A stretch of 21,345 bases of DNA from CAZOMR01 sp964580655 (lineage in GTDB: Bacteria > RBG-13-61-14 > CAZOMR01): contig CAZOMR010000023.1 in the NCBI GenBank assembly GCA_964580655.1, positions 1 to 21,345 on the forward strand, given 5' to 3'. Under the pieces are notes generated by a model. It worked only from the letters and a program-made list of their open reading frames with translations, did not search any database and had not been told where the DNA came from. Of the stretch, positions 6,178 through 14,269 are shown one piece after another. Each line of letters starts with the position of its first letter. Positions within the stretch are counted from its first letter, which is position 1. The position numbers and the translations under genes are program-made.

Positions 6178-7011
6178 TCAATCAAGCGAAATCACCTTGC
6201 CAACACCCACCTCAAGGTAGGCCTTACCCAGCTTTTCTTTAAAAAGCTCCCTGGTCCTGTCCCCTGAGCAATGGCACGGCGCGGCCTGCTTTGTCCCGAG
6301 CTTTACAAGCCGGTCAATAATCTCCAGGACCCTCGCCTCGCTGGTTCCTCCAAGGTGGAATCCTCCAAGCACAAGCCGCGGACTCGTCCCGGTAATCTCG
6401 CAACCCCTCTCCACTATCTCCACTATCCCGGGATGCGCACAACCAGTAATCACCACCGCCCCCTGCTCTGTCTTGATCGCAAGCGACTGCTCCTTTATGA
6501 AAGACCCCATCTCACCGGTACTGAAGACATTCTTGAAAATCTCCCTCGATCCGGAAATCTCGATCACCTCCGCTCCAAAACCGCGAACCCCTTCCTTGAA
6601 GCTCTTCGGAAATGAAGCAGGCAGGATCACCTGGACATCGGAATTCTCAGTGAGAAACTCCCCAAGGCCGCCTGTATGATCCCCGTGAATATGGCTGAGA
6701 AAAATCATCTCAACCGCTTTCGGGTCCAGCTTCAGCTTCTTCATGTTCTCAAGTAGCAACCGGCCATCGCCCCCGGTATCAAAAAGCACTGTCTTGTCCA
6801 TCCCCTGGATCAAACAGGAGAATCCCCAGCTCGTGCTGAGTCCAGGAGCATGTTCGTAATTGTCATAAATGATCGTTAAATTCAATTTCCCTTTACCTCC
6901 TTGCACCTGGTTACTTTTAAAAAAAATTAGTAAAAACACGAAAGCGCACAAGACTAATAAAATACATGAGCCGAATATCTTCGTCCTGTCCTTCATTGCC
7001 CGGGCATTCAA
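6178..7011 (-). CDS. Membrane-anchored metallo-beta-lactamase-fold hydrolase, dihydropterin-phosphate-synthase-like family (COG1237 type)
   Basis: A ~277-residue MBL-fold protein. Zinc ligands are visible in SHIHGDHTGG (His107, His109, Asp111, His112), GCAHPG (His193) and LGGFHLGG (His219). The arrangement, with FDTGGDG before the first motif and GCAHPGI after it, is that of the family containing the methanogen 7,8-dihydropterin-6-methyl-4-(ribofuranosyl)aminobenzene-phosphate synthase. Bacterial members have mostly unknown roles. Unlike cytoplasmic relatives it has an N-terminal hydrophobic helix (IFGSCILLVLCAFVFLLIFF, residues ~12-31), so the enzyme should sit outside the inner membrane. 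Start: TTG 7011 has GGAG nine bases upstream; ATG 6996 is the alternative with little ribosome site. It is the first gene of the minus operon and its stop overlaps an ATG of the PHP frame. Confidence 0.82.
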   Translation of the reverse strand: MNARAMKDRTKIFGSCILLVLCAFVFLLIFFKSNQVQGGKGKLNLTIIYDNYEHAPGLSTSWGFSCLIQGMDKTVLFDTGGDGRLLLENMKKLKLDPKAVEMIFLSHIHGDHTGGLGEFLTENSDVQVILPASFPKSFKEGVRGFGAEVIEISGSREIFKNVFSTGEMGSFIKEQSLAIKTEQGAVVITGCAHPGIVEIVERGCEITGTSPRLVLGGFHLGGTSEARVLEIIDRLVKLGTKQAAPCHCSGDRTRELFKEKLGKAYLEVGVGKVISLD

Positions 7012-7064
7012 AACATATTACTCCGAGCCCTAAATAGTTTACATTCTTTGATCTTTGATACCTC

Positions 7065-7205
7065 TTTCCCCTCCCTTTGCTACTCTGCGTAGTAGCCTAC
7101 GCTACGAAGCACGAGGACGGGAGGGGATTAAGGGGAGGGTGTTTATCGGTGCGCAATTTAATCACCCCCTCCCTTCCCCTCCCCCATCAGAGGGGGAGGG
7201 GAATT
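7065..7205. repeat. Dispersed twin-hairpin C/G-rich repeat, copy 1, with nested palindromic insert
   Basis: The first hairpin is CCCCTCCC (7068-7075) with GGGAGGGG (7119-7126). The second is CCCCTCCCCC (7176-7185) with GGGGGAGGGG (7192-7201) around ATCAGA. Between them ATTAAGGGGAGGGTG pairs loosely with CACCCCCTCCC. Copy 2 at 19448-19550 shares these parts in the same order. In copy 1 the loop of the first hairpin is 43 bases instead of 5, and holds another palindrome (GCGTAG with CTACGC, 7087-7102). The repeat is intergenic, between two divergent genes. Confidence 0.85.
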
Positions 7206-7250
7206 CAACCGAGAAAGTTAACAATTTAGTGTTCCCATTAATAACTCACT

Positions 7251-7278
7251 TTGCCGGCTTAAAGAAATCTGTTATAAT
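7251..7278 (+). promoter_or_regulatory. Extended -10 promoter of the amidase-rph-rdgB unit
   Basis: TTGCCG (7251-7256), 16 bases, then TATAAT (7273-7278), preceded by TG one base upstream (7270-7271). This is a consensus -10 with TGn extension and a fair -35. Predicted transcription start near 7285, only about ten bases before ATG 7295. Confidence 0.65.
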
Positions 7279-7294
7279 ATATACAATTTTATCA

Positions 7295-8494
7295 ATGCAC
7301 AAGCAAGGCAAATATCTCGTTGCGCTCTGGTGTCTGGCGTTGGGCCTTTGTATCTCGGCGTCTCCGCCAGCCCCGGGCGAGCAGGTCATCCTTAAAAGGG
7401 AAACAGGTGCGGACATTTACCTGTCTGATTTCCGCCGTGACGGCGAGATCATCCTGGTTCCATTTCAAGAATCACTTGACCTGCTCGGCCTGTCCGGCTT
7501 CAGCGACCAGTCGGCCCACGCTCTGTTTGTAAAGGCCGCTGACAAGCTCATGATGATGGACTTGAAGAGCGGCGAGACAGCATTCGAGACCAATGTGTAT
7601 AACCTCTCGAGACCCCCCCTGGTCGAGACCCTCAATCCGGAAGGCGATGAAAGAATCTGGTTGCCGGAAGATTTCTACACCGGCCCGCTGGCCAATGCGC
7701 TGGGTGAAAAGATGGAAGTCCTCTGGATCAAGCCTCAGCCTTCGGAACCAAAAGCACTGATCCCGCATTCGAGTTGCCGCGATCCCGTGGATGTTGTGGT
7801 GATTGATCCAGGGCACGGCGGCGATGATTTCGGGGCGGAAGGCCCTGATAACCTCCTTGAAAAAGACCTGGCCCTGACCCTTGCCCTTCTGCTCAAAGAC
7901 AGGCTGAAAAAAGAGCCGGGCCTGCGTGTCATCCTGACCCGGAATTGCGACAAGGCCCTGGACCTGGATGAGAGGGCACGAATAGCAAACAGCAGAAATG
8001 CGGATATATTCTTGAGTCTCCATGCCAATGCCGCGGAATATATTCACGCATCCGGCTTTGAAACATTCTTCCTCAGTCTCGAGGCCACGGACGAGGCCGC
8101 GCGCAAGCTGGCCTGGCTAGAGAACCAGGGTCTCGAACCCCAGGCAAGACCCGGTTCTAACTCAAGCGATCTGGAATTGATCCTCGGAGATATGGCGCAA
8201 ACCGAACACCTCAAGGATTCCGAATTTCTCGCCGCGATGATCCAGGAAAACCTGGCAAGGGTGATGAAGAGCGAGAACCGCGGTGTAAAGCAGGCTCCTT
8301 TCAGAGTCCTGACCGGAGCCAACATGCCAGCGGTTCTTGTGGAAGTGGGGTTTCTCTCAAACCGGGAAGAAGCGAGAAACATCACACGGCCTGAGAACCA
8401 GGCTAAGATCGTCCAGGCGCTCGCGGATAGTATCATTGAATACCGCAAGGTCCAGCAAAAGCGCCAAGGGCTGGTCCAGAGGGATCAGCCGTGA
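7295..8494 (+). CDS. N-acetylmuramoyl-L-alanine amidase (Amidase_3), exported
   Basis: A zinc amidase that cuts the bond between N-acetylmuramic acid and L-alanine in peptidoglycan. With ATG 7295 it has 399 residues: a signal peptide (LVALWCLALGLCISASPPAPG), an N-terminal stalk-like domain (IILVPFQESLDLLG, later RIWLPEDFYTGPLANALG) resembling copper-amine-oxidase-like N-domains, and the catalytic Amidase_3 domain at about 165-395. Ligands and catalytic residues visible: VVVIDPGHGG (His174), LLEKDL (Glu189), FLSLHANA (His243), VEVGFLSN (Glu350). The frame is open upstream to 7055 but that part runs through a repeat and past the promoter, so ATG 7295 is chosen. It has no ribosome site and a very short leader. 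The stop overlaps the rph start by one base. It acts in the periplasm, probably in cell separation or wall turnover. Confidence 0.92.
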   Translation: MHKQGKYLVALWCLALGLCISASPPAPGEQVILKRETGADIYLSDFRRDGEIILVPFQESLDLLGLSGFSDQSAHALFVKAADKLMMMDLKSGETAFETNVYNLSRPPLVETLNPEGDERIWLPEDFYTGPLANALGEKMEVLWIKPQPSEPKALIPHSSCRDPVDVVVIDPGHGGDDFGAEGPDNLLEKDLALTLALLLKDRLKKEPGLRVILTRNCDKALDLDERARIANSRNADIFLSLHANAAEYIHASGFETFFLSLEATDEAARKLAWLENQGLEPQARPGSNSSDLELILGDMAQTEHLKDSEFLAAMIQENLARVMKSENRGVKQAPFRVLTGANMPAVLVEVGFLSNREEARNITRPENQAKIVQALADSIIEYRKVQQKRQGLVQRDQP

Positions 8495-9231
8495 TGCGCT
8501 CCCGCAGGGTCTACAGAACAGGTCGCGAGAAAGACGAATTAAGGCCGGTCCAGATCACTACAGAACCACTTAAATACCCGGAAGGCTCGGCCCTGATCCA
8601 GATCGGAGATACCCGCGTAATCTGCAGTGCCACGGTGGAGAAAAGGGTTCCGCCTTTTTTGACCGGAATGGATCAGGGCTGGATCACCGCGGAATACGCG
8701 ATGCTTCCCTGTTCCACAAAGACCCGCTCTGCCCGTGAGAGAGGCCGCGGTCCTAAAGGCCGGTCCCAGGAAATTCAGCGCCTGATAGGCCGGGCTCTCC
8801 GGGCAACAGCGGACCTGAGTCTGCTCGGTGAGCGGACCATCCTGGTTGACTGCGATGTGGTCCAGGCAGACGGGGGCACGCGCACCGCCGCGATCACCGG
8901 CGCGTATGTGGCAGTTGCGCTGGCCGAGAGAGGCTTGATAAAGCAAGAGCATATCTCGCGGTCTTTTCTCAAAGACCAGGTGGCCGCGGTCAGCGTGGGC
9001 CTGGTGGACGGTCAGATTCTGCTCGACCTTGACTACACGGAGGATTCGTCTGCAGAGGTTGACCTCAATATAGCCATGACCGGGTCCGGAAGACTGGTGG
9101 AGGTCCAGGGAACAGCAGAGGGCGAGCCCTTCAGCCGCACCATGCTCAACCGCATGATCAATATCGCATCCAGGGGCATGGCCGAGCTTTTCCGGATTCA
9201 AAAAGAGGCCCTGCACACACGCTCTCGGTGA
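8494..9231 (+). CDS. rph: Ribonuclease PH
   Basis: A phosphate-dependent 3'-5' exoribonuclease that trims tRNA precursors and other RNAs, forming a hexameric ring. About 245 residues, normal for the family (E. coli about 238). Visible landmarks: ELRPVQITTEPLKYPEGSAL at the N-terminus, AEYAMLPCSTKTRSARE, GRSQEIQRLIGRALRA, the phosphate-site motif ADGGTRTAAITGA (about residues 125-137) and KDQVAAVSVGLVDG. ATG 8494 shares its A with the amidase stop (TGATG); GTG 8491 is an alternative one codon upstream, and AGAGGG at 8478-8483 serves either. It lies in one unit with rdgB 13 bases downstream, a pairing seen in many bacteria. Confidence 0.96.
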   Translation: MRSRRVYRTGREKDELRPVQITTEPLKYPEGSALIQIGDTRVICSATVEKRVPPFLTGMDQGWITAEYAMLPCSTKTRSARERGRGPKGRSQEIQRLIGRALRATADLSLLGERTILVDCDVVQADGGTRTAAITGAYVAVALAERGLIKQEHISRSFLKDQVAAVSVGLVDGQILLDLDYTEDSSAEVDLNIAMTGSGRLVEVQGTAEGEPFSRTMLNRMINIASRGMAELFRIQKEALHTRSR

Positions 9232-9244
9232 ATTCTCTCGCCTT

Positions 9245-9865
9245 ATGAAACTGGTAGTCGCGACGCGGAATAAAGGCAAGCTCCGGGAGATAGAGAATGA
9301 GCTTTCAGGCTTGAAGGGTCTGGAGTTCATTCCGCTTTCAGGATTCCCTGAAACCCCTGAACTTGAAGAGACCGTGATCAGCTTTACCGAGAATGCCGGG
9401 CGCAAGGCTGGCTTTGTCGCCAAGGCTACCGGACTGTCAGCCGTTGCCGATGATTCCGGGTTGGAGGTTGACGCGCTTCACGGAAGACCCGGGGTGCTCT
9501 CGGCCAGGTTCGCTGGCGAACATGCCTCGGATGATGAGAACAACCGAAGGTTGCTCCAGGAGATGCAGGGAGTTCCTGAACCTGAGCGCACTGCGCGCTT
9601 CCGGTGCGTGATAGCACTGGCCGATCCTGAAGGCGGGCTGGAATTCGTGGAAGGCGTGTGCGATGGAGTGATCCTCACTGAGCCACGAGGAACTCATGGC
9701 TTCGGCTATGACCCGCTTTTCTATTACCCGCGGCTCAAGCTCACCTTTGCGGAGATGAACCTCAATACCAAGCTTTCAGTGTCCCACCGGGGAAGGGCCT
9801 TGCAGAACTTGAAGCAATTACTGATGAAGAGATTTAATTTTGTTCCTGACGAGAATATGGCCTGA
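9245..9865 (+). CDS. rdgB: Non-canonical purine NTP pyrophosphatase, RdgB/HAM1 family
   Basis: It hydrolyses dITP, dXTP and ITP to the monophosphate and pyrophosphate, keeping deaminated purines out of nucleic acids. The 206-residue protein shows the family's motifs in order: LVVATRNKGKLREIE at the start, FTENAGRKAG, ADDSGLEVDAL with GRPGVLSARFAG, GFGYDPLFYYP and SHRGRALQNLKQLL. Length is typical. ATG 9245 gives the canonical N-terminus, but there is no clear ribosome binding site, so translation may be coupled to rph, 13 bases upstream. The gene ends inside the 3' end of the convergent SGNH gene (32-base overlap). Confidence 0.95.
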   Translation: MKLVVATRNKGKLREIENELSGLKGLEFIPLSGFPETPELEETVISFTENAGRKAGFVAKATGLSAVADDSGLEVDALHGRPGVLSARFAGEHASDDENNRRLLQEMQGVPEPERTARFRCVIALADPEGGLEFVEGVCDGVILTEPRGTHGFGYDPLFYYPRLKLTFAEMNLNTKLSVSHRGRALQNLKQLLMKRFNFVPDENMA

Positions 9866-12137
9866 AGATCATTTCCTTTAAGCAAAATTCCCCGGGGGAA
9901 TCAGCAGGGTCCAGACGCAGGCGCATGATCGTATCGCTCAGCACCCAGTCCGGATTTTCTCCGAGTAGTAAACGACAGGTATGAAAGCGGCCGTCCGGCT
10001 TCATAATAAAGCTCATCTTTCTCGACTCGGAAAAATCAGGTGCGCTTTGGGTGGCCCAGTAGAGATGAGCCAGGGAATTCCCGCTCTCGGTATCCGGTGC
10101 TAAACACGCCTGGATCTCGCATTCCTTGATAATCAGATGGTCCAGCCTTACCGGGTCTAAAACCAGAAATGGGTCAGCCCCCTGCATCTGGAAACATGCC
10201 TCTATCTCAGAACTCGAAATCTGCACAAGATCATGGGTCACAAAAGTAGATTGCCCATAGTTCTTCCTGAGATCGTATGGAACCGGTTCTTTATCCAGTT
10301 TACTGAGCTTCAAGGCACGCTGTTCCAGGCGGTTTTGCAATTCCGCGGTTATGTCTTTCCAGGACCCTTCAGACCAGCGCCAGAACCGGTTGAATTCCGA
10401 TAGCGGGATCCAGGCTGTTTCCTCTGGTTCACCAGTTTCCGAAGGCTTCCTGACAAGGATCATGCCTGCAAGCGGCGGGCCATCGCGCTCATGCGGAATC
10501 CTGGCCATCAATACCTCTGCCCGCAGGTCCATGCTCGGGCTGAAGTAATGCTTGATACACTTGCGGAAATTCCACGGACTCTCTTTCATAAGCTCATTCC
10601 ATTGCTCAAGTGCAAGTGCCTCCCGGTTTTGCCGCAGATGAATCAAGGCCAGGCATATTCGGGGAAGCGGGTCAAGAGGGTCGGCATTGATCACCTCTGT
10701 AAAGGTCGCGATCGTTTTATGATCTCGGCCCGGAAGAGCGCGGTTGAGAGCGTAATAGATAGCGAGCCAGAGCTTTCTCTCCCGGAGAAACTCACGCGTA
10801 AGGCCAAAGTCCCTTTTTATCCTTACCTCTATCTCATCGTGCGGAAAGGGCCACGGCGAAGTATACGCGGGAGTCCGGATAATCTCCAGCTCTCGTAGCT
10901 TTTCATATAAAGCACGCGCGATCAGAACCTGCCCTTTAAGATTGGGATGACAGTGATCCTCGAAAAACTCAAAACCCGGAGCGCCGTGGGCTACCCCCTT
11001 GAAAATATCCCCGGGGTTAATCAAGGGAATTCCTCTTTCACCAGCCAGGCGAGAGATTATCCGGTTGAATGAGGGTGGTGCGCGATGCTGATCCTGCTCC
11101 AGGGCTTGACTCTTTTCAAAACAAGCCAGGGCCTCATCGGTGTTTCCTTGCCTTGACATGGCTCTTCCAAGCAGGAACTTGATCAGCGCGTAATCCGGGG
11201 CTTGAGCCTCCATATCCTCAAGGAGCCTCACCGCGGCCTGGGGATTCCCCCTTTCCAGAAAGGCTTCCGCCTGCTTCAGTGCAGAGGCTAGATCATGTTC
11301 TTGCGATTGGGAGAGCCCCTCCGGGACAGGTTCGGGCAAAGGCGGCCAGTCTCGAAGGTTGACAGCCAGGTTGAACGCGATAAGCGGAACATGATTTTGC
11401 AAGGCGAGCTCGAATATCTTCTCCAGATTGCCTGCAAAGACCCTTTGTTTTTCATCGCGCCAGGTCTTTCTTGAGGGCCTGGGCATGCCATCTCCCTGGT
11501 CTTCCGGCACAAGGCGTCCCAGGAAGGGTAAGAGGCCCTGTTCCCTTGCAATCATGACCGGGAAAGCGGCCACAGCCTTTTCCGAGAATTTAACAAGCGC
11601 CTGATAGATGCGACAGTGCCTGGCAAGAAACTCCCGGGCACTTACGAGACCAGGATGCCCGGTCTCGCTGAGCAGAGAGAAACGAAGGAACTCGTTCTGG
11701 CCTGTGTAGAGAACTATCAGGTCCGGGTGGTAAGAGAGCGAGGATTCCATGAGCCGGAGCACATCCTTACTGTCCGCACCCAGTTTGGCAAGATTGATTA
11801 CTTCCAACGACTGGCCCGGAGCAGATTCATTGACCATCCATTCAAAGATTCGCATAAAACTGCATCGCGGATGATAGGGAAACCCGAGCATGGTGCTTCC
11901 GCCGAAGCAGAAGATGCGGAGGGTATCCGCTGGCTTCTCCCTGGGAAAGCCCGGCTGGATCGAGTTGCCCTGATAGGTGACCCACACATCGCCATCCGGA
12001 CTTTTCTCCTCAAGGAATGAAGCGATGGGTTCTCCGAGATGAAAGACCCTCATGCCACCTTCCAGAAAAAGGAGAATGAAAAGATCAACTAGAATTATGA
12101 ACAGGCTGAACTTTAGAAAACGGCGCATGCGGGCCAT
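9834..12137 (-). CDS. Membrane-anchored SGNH/GDSL-type hydrolase with TPR repeats and C-terminal beta-sandwich domain
   Basis: About 767 residues from ATG 12137. A basic N-terminus leads into one membrane helix (FSLFIILVDLFILLFLEGG), so the rest is likely periplasmic. An SGNH hydrolase fold follows: FCFGGSTMLG (Ser81), LAKLGADSKDV, VLYTGQNEFL (Asn148) and FEDHCHPN (Asp394, His397). TPR-like helices are inserted between blocks III and V (about 280-350, LLEDMEAQAPDYALIKFLLG), with more after the catalytic domain (about 475-545). The C-terminus (about 660-765, AHLYWATQSAPDFSESRKMS, then LRLDPADSPGEF) resembles beta-sandwich domains found on glycan-related proteins. Function as a polysaccharide or lipid O-acetyl esterase/transferase is inference. 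The frame extends to TTG 12215; 12137 is chosen because it precedes the membrane segment, though its ribosome site is weak. Confidence 0.75.
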   Translation of the reverse strand: MARMRRFLKFSLFIILVDLFILLFLEGGMRVFHLGEPIASFLEEKSPDGDVWVTYQGNSIQPGFPREKPADTLRIFCFGGSTMLGFPYHPRCSFMRIFEWMVNESAPGQSLEVINLAKLGADSKDVLRLMESSLSYHPDLIVLYTGQNEFLRFSLLSETGHPGLVSAREFLARHCRIYQALVKFSEKAVAAFPVMIAREQGLLPFLGRLVPEDQGDGMPRPSRKTWRDEKQRVFAGNLEKIFELALQNHVPLIAFNLAVNLRDWPPLPEPVPEGLSQSQEHDLASALKQAEAFLERGNPQAAVRLLEDMEAQAPDYALIKFLLGRAMSRQGNTDEALACFEKSQALEQDQHRAPPSFNRIISRLAGERGIPLINPGDIFKGVAHGAPGFEFFEDHCHPNLKGQVLIARALYEKLRELEIIRTPAYTSPWPFPHDEIEVRIKRDFGLTREFLRERKLWLAIYYALNRALPGRDHKTIATFTEVINADPLDPLPRICLALIHLRQNREALALEQWNELMKESPWNFRKCIKHYFSPSMDLRAEVLMARIPHERDGPPLAGMILVRKPSETGEPEETAWIPLSEFNRFWRWSEGSWKDITAELQNRLEQRALKLSKLDKEPVPYDLRKNYGQSTFVTHDLVQISSSEIEACFQMQGADPFLVLDPVRLDHLIIKECEIQACLAPDTESGNSLAHLYWATQSAPDFSESRKMSFIMKPDGRFHTCRLLLGENPDWVLSDTIMRLRLDPADSPGEFCLKEMIFRPYSRQEQN

Positions 12138-12236
12138 CTGCCTAGAAAGGCCTACTTGAGTTCCCGGAGGTTTGGCAGGCATACATGAAGACAACGGCCA
12201 CAGTAGTCCACCCAATCAATCGCAGTCTGCATCTGA

Positions 12237-12890
12237 TCAGCACGCGTAATCCATGACCCAGACCTCCGGGCCCTTGACCGGGAGAGATTCCGGGGTTATC
12301 TTTATCTCTGTCTTGTTTAACTTTTTGCTGTTGGTCATGTGTTTGAGGAACTCGTCCACCGAGGCCAGGGGGAAAGCGCACTTTTCGGTCTTGAAATGCA
12401 TGGGAATGACCATCCGCGGCTTGATAGCCTGGACAAGAGCCGCGGCTCCCCTGGCGTCAACGGTAAATGTCCCTCCCACCGGGACCATAAGAACATCCAC
12501 ATCCGCGAGAGCCTTAAGCTCATCCCCGCTCAACTGGTGCCCGATGTCCCCGGCAAACGCTACCTTGACCCCGTCCACCTCAAAGACAAAGATAGTGTTC
12601 GGTCCCCTTTCCGAGCCTTTAGTCTCATCGTGAAAACAGGGGATGCCATTGAACCTGATCCCCTTTGCCTCGCCGGTCCCTTTCAGCACCTCTGGCGATC
12701 CCTCAAGCATCTCCACATAATTGTGGTCTGCATGATCGTGGCTCACGAGTGCAATGTCCACCCTGTCTTTCACATTCCCGTACTTGATGGCCCCGTCATA
12801 TCCGCCCGGCTCATAAGGATCGGTCACGATCACGGTCCCCTCCCCGGTCGTGATGGTAAAACAGGCATGGCCGTTCCATTTTATCTTCAT
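12237..12890 (-). CDS. UlaG-like metallo-beta-lactamase-fold hydrolase (COG2220 type)
   Basis: A cytoplasmic 217-residue MBL-fold protein of the group that includes UlaG lactonase and UPF0173 proteins. Metal-site motifs: WNGHACF (His8), SHDHADHN (His51, His53, Asp55, His56), FAGDIGHQ (Asp115, His118) and IPMHFKTEKC (His165). There is no signal peptide. Start ATG 12890 has AGGAGG eight bases upstream. It follows the SucC-like gene by 14 bases, so the two are probably one transcript. The substrate is unknown; a link to acyl-CoA or organic-acid metabolism because of its neighbour is only a guess. Confidence 0.85.
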   Translation of the reverse strand: MKIKWNGHACFTITTGEGTVIVTDPYEPGGYDGAIKYGNVKDRVDIALVSHDHADHNYVEMLEGSPEVLKGTGEAKGIRFNGIPCFHDETKGSERGPNTIFVFEVDGVKVAFAGDIGHQLSGDELKALADVDVLMVPVGGTFTVDARGAAALVQAIKPRMVIPMHFKTEKCAFPLASVDEFLKHMTNSKKLNKTEIKITPESLPVKGPEVWVMDYAC

Positions 12891-12904
12891 GCCATTCCCT
12901 CCTT

Positions 12905-14149
12905 TCAGTTTTTTTCCTTGCCGGTATCCTTTATCCGATTTCGCATCTGGACCAGATGCCTGGCCGCATCATCCATGGTCTCGCGCCGTGTGAAATACTT
13001 GATCCCGTATTTCTCCAGAATGCGGAACCCGTCATCCTCCCAGCTTCCCGGGACCCTGAATACAACCGGGAATTTTTCAATATCAATGCCGGAGTTTATC
13101 AGGCCGTTGATCACGCCTCGCGCTACTAGGTCAACCCTTGTGTTGCTGAGCACATTGGTTATCACCCCGAGGCAGGCAAGCCCCGGCTTGTTTGCGATCA
13201 CCTCCGTAAGCCGCTGGATTTTCTTGACCGTGGGATTGCCCCCGATCTCGCAGTAGTTCGCAGGCTTGCCCCCGTACCGAAGGATCGCATCAAACACGGT
13301 AAGGCTTGCACCGCCTCCGCCTATGATGAGCCCTATGTCACCGTCGAATTCCACAACCCTTCCAGCCACGCCACGGTGGTCAAGCCGGTCAACCTCGGCA
13401 CCCTCAAGTTCAAGCCGGGTCGGTGGCCGACTCCTGTCCTCCCGCGGCTCTATGCCGAGAGCCAGAAGCCGATCCTTTTGACGGAACATGGCCTCGTCAT
13501 CAATCTCCATCCGACAATCCGAGGCAAATATCTCCCCGGATTTTGTCACGATGAGTGGATTGATCTCCAATAGCTGGGCATCCCATTCAATGTAGCATGT
13601 CCAGACCCTTGTAATCAGGCCTGTGACAGTGTTAAGAATTCTTCCTGAAAAGCCGGCGCCAGCCGCGGCCTCCCTGGCCTGAAAGGGGAGTATGCCCTGA
13701 ATTTGATTAATGCTCTGGCGGACAAAGCGGGTATCCGTGCCCCTTGCCTCGGCCTCCACATCCACTCCGCCAGCCTCGCTCAGGATAAGCACATTCTCCT
13801 TGGCAACCTCGTCAATGGTAATGCCGAGATAGTATTCCCGCTCAATATCGAGCGCCTTTTCAACCAGCAGGCTATCCGGGGTCATCCCGTAAAACTCTGA
13901 ATTGATTAGCTGGCTTGCAACCTCACAAGCCTCAGCCGCACTGGTGGCAAGCCTTATGCCGCCTGCCTTGCCCCGGCCACCGCGCAGTATCTGAACCTTC
14001 AGGACCACAGGCGGGCCGATTTCATCAGCCGCGGCCCTGGCTCTTTCGGAGATTTTTTCACCCGCGGCGTCTCGGACCTCGATGGAGGGTGCAAGAGGAA
14101 CGCCAGCTTTTTTCAAGAGCTTCTTTCCTTCAAACTCATAAAGACGCAT
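12905..14149 (-). CDS. Succinyl-CoA ligase beta-subunit-like ATP-grasp protein (SucC family)
   Basis: The 414-residue protein starts RLYEFEGKKLLKKAGVPLAP, the usual opening of SucC-type subunits, followed by the ATP-grasp landmarks LRGGRGKAGGIRLA, EREYYLGITID and LEINPLIV. The C-terminal CoA-ligase domain contains GGGGASLTVFDAI and YCEIGGNPTV, where common SucC has a NGAGLAMATMD-like and DVGGGA-like sequence, so it belongs to a divergent branch; related enzymes include malate-CoA ligase and ATP-citrate-lyase-type subunits. These form an acyl-CoA from an acid, CoA and ATP, and need an alpha subunit carrying the phospho-histidine. No alpha-subunit gene is nearby. A CGGAAAG seven bases upstream of ATG 14149 is a fair ribosome site. 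It heads the minus-strand unit with the UlaG-like gene and perhaps the SGNH gene. The acid substrate is not clear. Confidence 0.82.
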   Translation of the reverse strand: MRLYEFEGKKLLKKAGVPLAPSIEVRDAAGEKISERARAAADEIGPPVVLKVQILRGGRGKAGGIRLATSAAEACEVASQLINSEFYGMTPDSLLVEKALDIEREYYLGITIDEVAKENVLILSEAGGVDVEAEARGTDTRFVRQSINQIQGILPFQAREAAAGAGFSGRILNTVTGLITRVWTCYIEWDAQLLEINPLIVTKSGEIFASDCRMEIDDEAMFRQKDRLLALGIEPREDRSRPPTRLELEGAEVDRLDHRGVAGRVVEFDGDIGLIIGGGGASLTVFDAILRYGGKPANYCEIGGNPTVKKIQRLTEVIANKPGLACLGVITNVLSNTRVDLVARGVINGLINSGIDIEKFPVVFRVPGSWEDDGFRILEKYGIKYFTRRETMDDAARHLVQMRNRIKDTGKEKN

Positions 14150-14162
14150 GGTCCAGCTTTCC

Positions 14163-14192
14163 GGAGCAGGCCTTTACCTGTTCTCCTTTTTA
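14163..14192 (+). terminator. Terminator-like hairpin oriented against antisense transcription
   Basis: On the plus strand GGAG-CAGG (14163-14170), loop, CCTG-TT-CTCC (14177-14186) followed by TTTTTATCTTTCTT. No plus-strand gene precedes it. On the minus strand it lies in the leader of the SucC-like gene, just before its ribosome site. It may be an antisense stop, or a leader element. Confidence 0.3.
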
Positions 14193-14269
14193 TCTTTCTT
14201 CCCAGAATATCTTATCATGGAACCGAAAGCCCGAGTCAACTTTTTTCGCACTGCTTCCCTCTAAGATAG

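Noticed and set aside
7055..7294. 80-residue N-terminal extension of the amidase reading frame
   Set aside because: It runs through the hairpin repeat and past the -10 box. ATG 7295 is followed by a clean signal peptide, so the extension is chance open frame.
12182..12215. Upstream starts (TTG 12215, ATG 12182) for the SGNH gene
   Set aside because: They add residues without membrane or signal character and have no ribosome site. ATG 12137 lies just before the membrane helix.
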